From contig NZ_AQUU01000001.1 in the NCBI RefSeq assembly GCF_000372365.1, positions 62,001 through 126,000 of the forward strand: a DNA stretch of 64,000 nucleotides. Reading direction: 5' to 3'. This document shows, one piece after another, positions 59,079 to 64,000 of this stretch. The notes under the pieces were generated by a model. That model ran no database searches. It was not told where the DNA came from and worked only from the letters and a program-made list of their open reading frames with translations. The translations under genes and the position numbers were made by a program. Source of the DNA: Aggregatibacter actinomycetemcomitans DSM 8324. Lineage in GTDB: Bacteria; Pseudomonadota; Gammaproteobacteria; Enterobacterales; Pasteurellaceae. The first letter of the stretch is position 1. Each line of letters begins with the position of its first letter.

Positions 59079-59845
59079 TGAGTATTGTTATCAACAACTT
59101 ACAATTGGGTTATCAAAATAAAATCATCGTGCAGGATTTGTCGTTGGACTTTCCGCATAACCAAGTGATTGCCTTAATCGGACCGAACGGTTGCGGCAAA
59201 TCCACCACCCTGAAAGCCATTGCCCGCCTGCTAAAACCGCGTACCGGCAAGATTACACATCATGGCAAAGATATTTGGCAAAGCACCCCGAAAGAATACG
59301 CCAAAGCCCTGTCTTTCCTGCCGCAACAACATTTAGTGCCGGAGGGCATTAAAGTGCGCGAGCTGATCGCCTACGGTCGTTCGCCTTATTTAAATTTATG
59401 GGGCAAATTGAACGATAAAGATGAAGCGTTGGTAACCTGGTCAATGGAACAAACCCACACCACAGAGTTGGCGAACAGATTAGTCTCCGATTTATCCGGC
59501 GGTCAGCAACAACGGGTATTCTTAGCCATGACATTGGCGCAGGATGCGGAATTGGTTTTGTTAGATGAACCCACCACTTATCTCGATTTAAACCGCCAAG
59601 CGGAACTCATGGGCATGATGCGCCAAATGCAACAAAACGGCAAAACCGTGATCACCGTACTGCATGATTTAAACCAAGCCTGTCGTTACTGCGATTATTT
59701 GGTCGTGCTAAAAGACGGCAACCTGATGGCGAAAGGCACGCCGGATGAAGTGATGTCGGAAGAACTTTTGAAAACCGTGTTTGACCTGGATGTGGAGATT
59801 CATCGCGATCCGGTCAGCCAAACACCGATGTTTATTTTGAAATAA
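59078..59845 (+). CDS. fecE: ferric-citrate-type ABC importer, ATPase FecE
   Basis: A 255-residue ABC ATPase: Walker A GPNGCGKST, signature LSGGQQQRV, Walker B VLLDEPTTYLD. Length is identical to E. coli FecE (255). It overlaps fecD by one base and is followed by a weak hairpin. Confidence 0.93.
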   Translation: MSIVINNLQLGYQNKIIVQDLSLDFPHNQVIALIGPNGCGKSTTLKAIARLLKPRTGKITHHGKDIWQSTPKEYAKALSFLPQQHLVPEGIKVRELIAYGRSPYLNLWGKLNDKDEALVTWSMEQTHTTELANRLVSDLSGGQQQRVFLAMTLAQDAELVLLDEPTTYLDLNRQAELMGMMRQMQQNGKTVITVLHDLNQACRYCDYLVVLKDGNLMAKGTPDEVMSEELLKTVFDLDVEIHRDPVSQTPMFILK

Positions 59846-59852
59846 GTGAGCC

Positions 59853-59895
59853 AAAAGTGCGGCCGAAAAACACATTATTTTTTCACCGTACTTTT
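59853..59895. terminator. degenerate uptake-word hairpin after fecE
   Basis: AAAAGTGCGGCCGAAAAA (59853-59870) faces TTTTTTCACCGTACTTTT (to 59895). Both arms differ from the exact uptake word (GGCC, CGTACT), so the stem has several mismatches or wobbles. Convergent genes fecE and epmA share it. Confidence 0.6.
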
Positions 59896-59910
59896 ATCGC
59901 CTGCGTATTA

Positions 59911-60882
59911 CTAGGCATTATCAATGGCGAAAGAAATCACTTCTTTAATGCTTTCCGCACCCATGGCAATCATCAACAGACGATCCACGCCAAGCGCCAC
60001 ACCGGAACAGTTCGGAATGCCAGCTTGCAAAGCGGATAACAAACGGGTATCAATCGTTTGTGGCGGCAAGCCCATTTTTTCCCGCTGGTGATTATCCTGT
60101 TCAAAACGTCTTAATTGTTCGCGCGCGTCGGACAGTTCATGAAAACCATTGGCAAGCTCCAAGCCTTTATAGTAAAACTCGAAACGTTCGGCCACCCGTA
60201 AATCTTCCGAACTGATTTGTGCCAACGCCGCCTGACTTGCCGGGAAATGATACACCACCACGGGGCTTTCCTGCCCGATTTGCGCTTCCACCACGGCGCT
60301 GAAAAGGAATTGTAACAAAGTGTCGCGATTTTCTTCTTCGGCGTTCATCAGTTGATATTTTTTGGCTTTTTCCACCAATTCTTCATGTTCCGCCGATAAA
60401 GGATCCAAGCCCACATATTGCTGAAAAGCGAACTGATAACTCATGCTCTCCGCCGGTGGGCATTCCAGAATCTGCTGCAACAAATCATCCACTTCATTGA
60501 TTAAACGGTACATATCGAAATGCGGGCGATACCATTCCAGCATGGTAAATTCCGGATTGTGACGATTGCCTGCTTCTTCGTTACGAAACACTTTGCCGAT
60601 TTGAAAAATCGGACCGCTGCCCGCCGCCAACAAACGTTTCATGTGATATTCCGGGCTGGTGGAAAGCCACAATTTTTTAGATTGCTCGCCGAAAGGGGAA
60701 ATGAATTCCGTGCTAAAGGTAGCAAGGTGAACATCTGTCACACCAAATTCGCTTAACACCGGTGTTTCCACTTCCAATAAACCACGATCGGTGAAAAATC
60801 GACGAATTTCCGCCATGAATTTGGCGCGGGCAAGTAAATTTTTAATGGATGCCGTGGGCTGCCATTGTTCCTGTTCCAACAT
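59911..60882 (-). CDS. epmA: elongation factor P lysyl-lysine ligase EpmA
   Basis: A 323-residue paralogue of the lysyl-tRNA synthetase catalytic core that attaches beta-lysine to EF-P. The class II motifs are visible ([43 protein letters not shown]). It lacks the N-terminal anticodon domain of LysS. Its position next to and divergent from frdA is the H. influenzae arrangement. The region 60883-61189 between them holds the frd promoter, an uptake word at 60969 and nothing else. Confidence 0.95.
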   Translation of the reverse strand: MLEQEQWQPTASIKNLLARAKFMAEIRRFFTDRGLLEVETPVLSEFGVTDVHLATFSTEFISPFGEQSKKLWLSTSPEYHMKRLLAAGSGPIFQIGKVFRNEEAGNRHNPEFTMLEWYRPHFDMYRLINEVDDLLQQILECPPAESMSYQFAFQQYVGLDPLSAEHEELVEKAKKYQLMNAEEENRDTLLQFLFSAVVEAQIGQESPVVVYHFPASQAALAQISSEDLRVAERFEFYYKGLELANGFHELSDAREQLRRFEQDNHQREKMGLPPQTIDTRLLSALQAGIPNCSGVALGVDRLLMIAMGAESIKEVISFAIDNA

Positions 60883-61051
60883 AAAAATGGCCTTTCATTT
60901 TGGTGGGGGGAAATTATCGGTTCATTCTAAAGCAAGTCGGCACAAATGCAAAAACACCTTGAGAATCGACCGCACTTTTTACTCTCACCGTGTATTTTTG
61001 CACAATATTTAAGAATAAAAAACGAACAACTCACTCTTCTTTCTAACTTTT

Positions 61052-61065
61052 TTGAGTTAGATCAC
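61052..61065 (+). promoter_or_regulatory. FNR-like site of the frd operon
   Basis: TTGAG-TTAG-ATCAC matches the FNR consensus TTGAT-N4-ATCAA at eight of ten positions, 125 bp before frdA. Anaerobic activation of frdABC is expected. Confidence 0.6.
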
Positions 61066-61189
61066 GAAAGTATAACAAAAGTGAGAAAAAAGATTTTAAT
61101 CCCCCCAAATAGTGGCAAAATGACGCTACCCTAACGGTCCAAAGTTATTTGGTATTTTTTATTACTATCCCTTTACTTGGAGGAATATC

Positions 61190-62998
61190 GTGCAAACTGT
61201 TAACGTCGATATCGCCATTGTTGGCGCAGGTGGTGGTGGTTTACGTGCGGCGATTGCTGCAGCTCAAGCTAATCCAAATCTTAAAATTGCTTTAATATCA
61301 AAAGTTTATCCAATGCGCAGTCATACTGTTGCGGCTGAAGGTGGTGCTGCGGCAGTCATTAAAGAAGAAGATTCCTACGACAAACACTTCCATGATACCG
61401 TTGCCGGTGGTGACTGGTTATGTGAACAAGATGTGGTGGAATATTTCGTTGAACATTCCCCGGTGGAAATGACTCAGCTTGAACGTTGGGGCTGCCCTTG
61501 GAGTCGTAAAACCGATGGTGATGTGAACGTGCGTCGTTTCGGTGGAATGAAAATCGAACGTACTTGGTTCGCCGCCGATAAAACCGGTTTCCATTTGCTT
61601 CACACCTTATTCCAAACCTCCATTCAATTCCCGCAAATCATCCGTTTCGATGAACACTTCGTGTTGGATATTTTAGTAGATGACGTTCATGCCCGCGGTA
61701 TGGTTGCCATGAACATGATGGAAGGCACCTTGGTACAAATCAATGCCAATGCGGTGGTTATCGCAACCGGCGGTGGTTGCCGTGCATTCCGTTTCAATAC
61801 CAACGGCGGTATCGTGACCGGTGACGGCTTATCCATGGCATATCGTCACGGCGTTCCTCTGCGCGACATGGAATTCGTCCAATATCACCCGACCGGCTTA
61901 CCGAACACCGGCATCTTAATGACCGAAGGTTGTCGTGGTGAAGGCGGTATTTTGGTCAATAAAGACGGCTACCGCTACTTACAAGATTACGGTTTGGGAC
62001 CGGAAACCCCAATCGGCAAACCGGAAAACAAATACATGGAATTAGGTCCGCGCGATAAAGTTTCCCAAGCTTTCTGGCAAGAATGGCGTAAAGGCAACAC
62101 GTTAAAAACCGCGAAAGGCGTTGATGTGGTGCATTTGGATTTACGCCATCTCGGTGAAAAATACTTACACGAGCGTTTACCGTTCATTTGCGAATTGGCG
62201 AAAGCTTATGAAGGTGTGGATCCGGCACAAGCGCCGATTCCGGTACGTCCTGTTGTACACTACACTATGGGCGGTATCGAAGTTGACTTCAACAGCGAAA
62301 CCCGCATTAAAGGCTTATTTGCTGTGGGCGAATGTGCCTCTTCCGGCTTACACGGTGCCAACCGTTTAGGCTCCAACTCCTTGGCTGAATTAGTGGTATT
62401 AGGTCGCGTCGCCGGTAAATACGCCGCACAACGCGCCGTTGAAACTACTCCTGCCAACCAAGCGGCAGTAGATGCGCAAGCACAAGACATTGTTAATCGT
62501 TTGAACGCATTATACGATCAAGAAGGTACCGAATCCTGGTCCGATATTCGTGATGAAATGGGTCAAGCCATGGAAGAAGGTTGCGGTATTTATCGTACCC
62601 AAGAAAGTATGCAACAAGCGGTGGATAAAATCGCCGAACTCAAAGAACGTTACAAACATATTCGTATTACCGATCGTTCCAGCGTGTTCAACACAAACGT
62701 GCTCTACACCGTGGAATTAGGTTATATCCTGGATGTGGCACAATCTATCGCCAATTCCGCTATTGAACGTAAAGAATCCCGTGGCGCGCACCAACGCTTG
62801 GATTACACCGAACGTGATGATGTGAACTACTTAAAACATACCTTAGCGTTTTATAACGAAAACGGCGCACCGCGTATCGAATACAGCCCGGTGAAAATCA
62901 CCAAATCACAACCGGCAAAACGTGTTTACGGCGCGGAAGCAGAAGCTGCAGAAGCGGCAGCGAAGGCGAAAGAACAAGCTCAAGCGGGTAAGGAGTAA
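61190..62998 (+). CDS. frdA: fumarate reductase flavoprotein subunit
   Basis: A 602-residue subunit that reduces fumarate with electrons from menaquinol through FrdB. The FAD-linking histidine is H45 in [30 protein letters not shown] and the N-terminal [11 protein letters not shown] fit. The start is a GTG 61190, with GGAGG 6 bases upstream. The C-terminus is a long alanine/glutamate tail ([14 protein letters not shown]). Confidence 0.97.
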   Translation: MQTVNVDIAIVGAGGGGLRAAIAAAQANPNLKIALISKVYPMRSHTVAAEGGAAAVIKEEDSYDKHFHDTVAGGDWLCEQDVVEYFVEHSPVEMTQLERWGCPWSRKTDGDVNVRRFGGMKIERTWFAADKTGFHLLHTLFQTSIQFPQIIRFDEHFVLDILVDDVHARGMVAMNMMEGTLVQINANAVVIATGGGCRAFRFNTNGGIVTGDGLSMAYRHGVPLRDMEFVQYHPTGLPNTGILMTEGCRGEGGILVNKDGYRYLQDYGLGPETPIGKPENKYMELGPRDKVSQAFWQEWRKGNTLKTAKGVDVVHLDLRHLGEKYLHERLPFICELAKAYEGVDPAQAPIPVRPVVHYTMGGIEVDFNSETRIKGLFAVGECASSGLHGANRLGSNSLAELVVLGRVAGKYAAQRAVETTPANQAAVDAQAQDIVNRLNALYDQEGTESWSDIRDEMGQAMEEGCGIYRTQESMQQAVDKIAELKERYKHIRITDRSSVFNTNVLYTVELGYILDVAQSIANSAIERKESRGAHQRLDYTERDDVNYLKHTLAFYNENGAPRIEYSPVKITKSQPAKRVYGAEAEAAEAAAKAKEQAQAGKE

Positions 62999-63002
62999 TA
63001 AC

Positions 63003-63773
63003 ATGGCCGAACAACCAATCATGAACGTTGAGATTCTACGTTACAATTCTGAAGTCGATAAAGAGCCGCACTTAAAAACTTACCAAGTACCTTTCGACAG
63101 CCAAACCTCGTTGCTTGATGCCTTAGGTTACATTAAAGATAAATTGGAACCAGAACTTTCCTATCGCTGGTCTTGCCGTATGGCGATTTGCGGTTCTTGC
63201 GGGATGATGGTCAACAACATTCCGAAACTGGCGTGTAAAACCTTCCTGCGCGACTACAGCGGTCATATGCGTATCGAGCCGCTCGCCAACTTCCCGATTG
63301 AACGTGACTTAGTGGTTGACCTAAGCCATTTCATCGAAAGTCTGGAAGCCATCAAGCCTTACATTATCGGCAACAAAATGCCGGAATTAGACGGCAAACC
63401 GCATCCGTCAAAAGAATTGGCAAAAAGCCGTACCAAACAAACACCGGCACAATTGGAAAAATACCGTCAATTCTCCATGTGTATCAACTGTGGCTTATGC
63501 TATGCCGCTTGCCCGCAATTCGGTTTAAATCCTGAATTCGTCGGTCCTGCCGCGTTAACCTTGGCACACCGTTATAACTTAGATAACCGTGACCACGGTC
63601 AAGCGGAACGGATGAAAATCATGAACGGCGAAAACGGCGTTTGGTCCTGTACCTTCGTCGGTGCCTGTTCCGAAGTTTGTCCGAAACACGTAGGCCCGGC
63701 AACCGCCATTAACCAAGGTAAATTAGAAAGTGCGAAAGACTATCTGATTTCCATGCTTAAACCGAAAGCATAA
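63003..63773 (+). CDS. frdB: fumarate reductase iron-sulfur subunit
   Basis: A 256-residue electron-transfer subunit with three clusters: 2Fe-2S ligands [10 protein letters not shown] near residue 57, and the [11 protein letters not shown] and [12 protein letters not shown] motifs for the 4Fe-4S and 3Fe-4S clusters. ATG 63003 (MAEQPIMN) follows the frdA stop by 4 bp; an upstream frame overlapping frdA is not used. Confidence 0.97.
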   Translation: MAEQPIMNVEILRYNSEVDKEPHLKTYQVPFDSQTSLLDALGYIKDKLEPELSYRWSCRMAICGSCGMMVNNIPKLACKTFLRDYSGHMRIEPLANFPIERDLVVDLSHFIESLEAIKPYIIGNKMPELDGKPHPSKELAKSRTKQTPAQLEKYRQFSMCINCGLCYAACPQFGLNPEFVGPAALTLAHRYNLDNRDHGQAERMKIMNGENGVWSCTFVGACSEVCPKHVGPATAINQGKLESAKDYLISMLKPKA

Positions 63774-63784
63774 GGGGAGAGATT

Positions 63785-64000
63785 ATGACAACAACCGTAA
63801 CTAAACGTAAAAAATACGTCCGTGAAATCACCCCGACTTGGTGGAAAAGTTGGGATTTCTACAAATTCTATATGGTGCGTGAAGCCACCGCACTACCGAC
63901 CGTCTGGTTCAGCCTGGTGTTGCTTTACGGTGTGATTTGTTTGGGTAAAGCGGACGGTTTTATCGCAAGCTTCATTCCATTCCTGCAAAATCCGATTGTA
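63785..64000 (+). CDS. frdC: fumarate reductase membrane anchor subunit C (3' end cut by window)
   Basis: The first 72 codons: MTTTVTKRKKYVREITPTWW and a first membrane helix around residues 39-57 (ALPTVWFSLVLLYGVICLG). FrdC anchors FrdAB to the inner membrane and helps bind quinone. The gene runs off the window end; frdD is expected beyond it. Confidence 0.93.
   Translation, partial: MTTTVTKRKKYVREITPTWWKSWDFYKFYMVREATALPTVWFSLVLLYGVICLGKADGFIASFIPFLQNPIV

Overview
The window is chromosomal DNA of a Pasteurellaceae bacterium, most likely Aggregatibacter actinomycetemcomitans or a very close relative. Three lines support this. The 10-base Haemophilus-type DNA uptake word AAAGTGCGGT (or its complement ACCGCACTTT) occurs about thirty times by eye. 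Many gene neighbourhoods match the order I remember from Haemophilus influenzae (galM-galK-galT-galS-mglBAC, yciC-yciB-yciA-yciI-slt-trpR-mtgA, ybaB-recR-topB-secG-tRNA-Leu, epmA-frdABC). The complete gene at 6336-7481 encodes dispersin B, the biofilm-dispersing hexosaminidase known from Aggregatibacter. The window begins inside hscB and ends inside frdC.

Layout. 1-2900: tail of the isc iron-sulfur operon (hscB-hscA-fdx-iscX). 2901-9400: metG, mrp, dspB, ndk, pepB. 9400-12700: infA, lnt and corC, with a 392-bp repeat-rich insert between corC and lnt. 12941-19690: a complete citrate fermentation operon (citC-D-E-F-XG-T). 19783-21468: an AT-rich pair, a 55-aa membrane protein and an unusual DsbB-like protein with a large C-terminal domain. 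21547-30136: tRNA-Leu(CAG), galTKM, the repressor galS, and the galactose transporter mglBAC, sharing identical Gal operators. 30210-35618: arcB, fabB, mnmC. 35808-38879: a TonB-dependent haemoglobin-type receptor behind a Fur-like site. 38990-43090: grpE, nadK, SOS-controlled recN, and an ompW gene broken by one amber codon. 43362-48964: yciC-yciB-yciA-yciI, slt, trpR, mtgA. 49220-51376: an EexN-like lipoprotein and the eroded remnant of an integrative element lodged in tRNA-Leu(GAG). 51392-56143: secG, topB, recR, ybaB, a metallophosphoesterase. 56213-59845: fecBCDE, a ferric-citrate-type ABC importer without fecA or fecIR. 59911-64000: epmA and the divergent frdABC.

How it fits together. 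The genes describe a host-associated facultative anaerobe. Anaerobic metabolism is represented by fumarate reductase, citrate lyase with a CitT exchanger, the ArcB redox sensor and FNR-like sites. Sugar uptake is by Mgl/Gal under GalS and CRP. Iron comes from haem proteins and ferric chelates and feeds the Isc machinery. Uptake words occur in inverted pairs after many genes, where they double as transcription terminators.

The most notable items are the DsbB-like/small-membrane-protein pair, the decayed element with both attachment ends and putative integrase arm sites still visible, the amber ompW pseudogene, the REP-like dispersed repeats, and the inverted-repeat insert splitting corC from lnt. 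I did not see a clearly undescribed multi-gene system; the DsbB-like pair is the best candidate for new biology. All assignments rest on reading the sequence and on recalled family knowledge; no searches were run.
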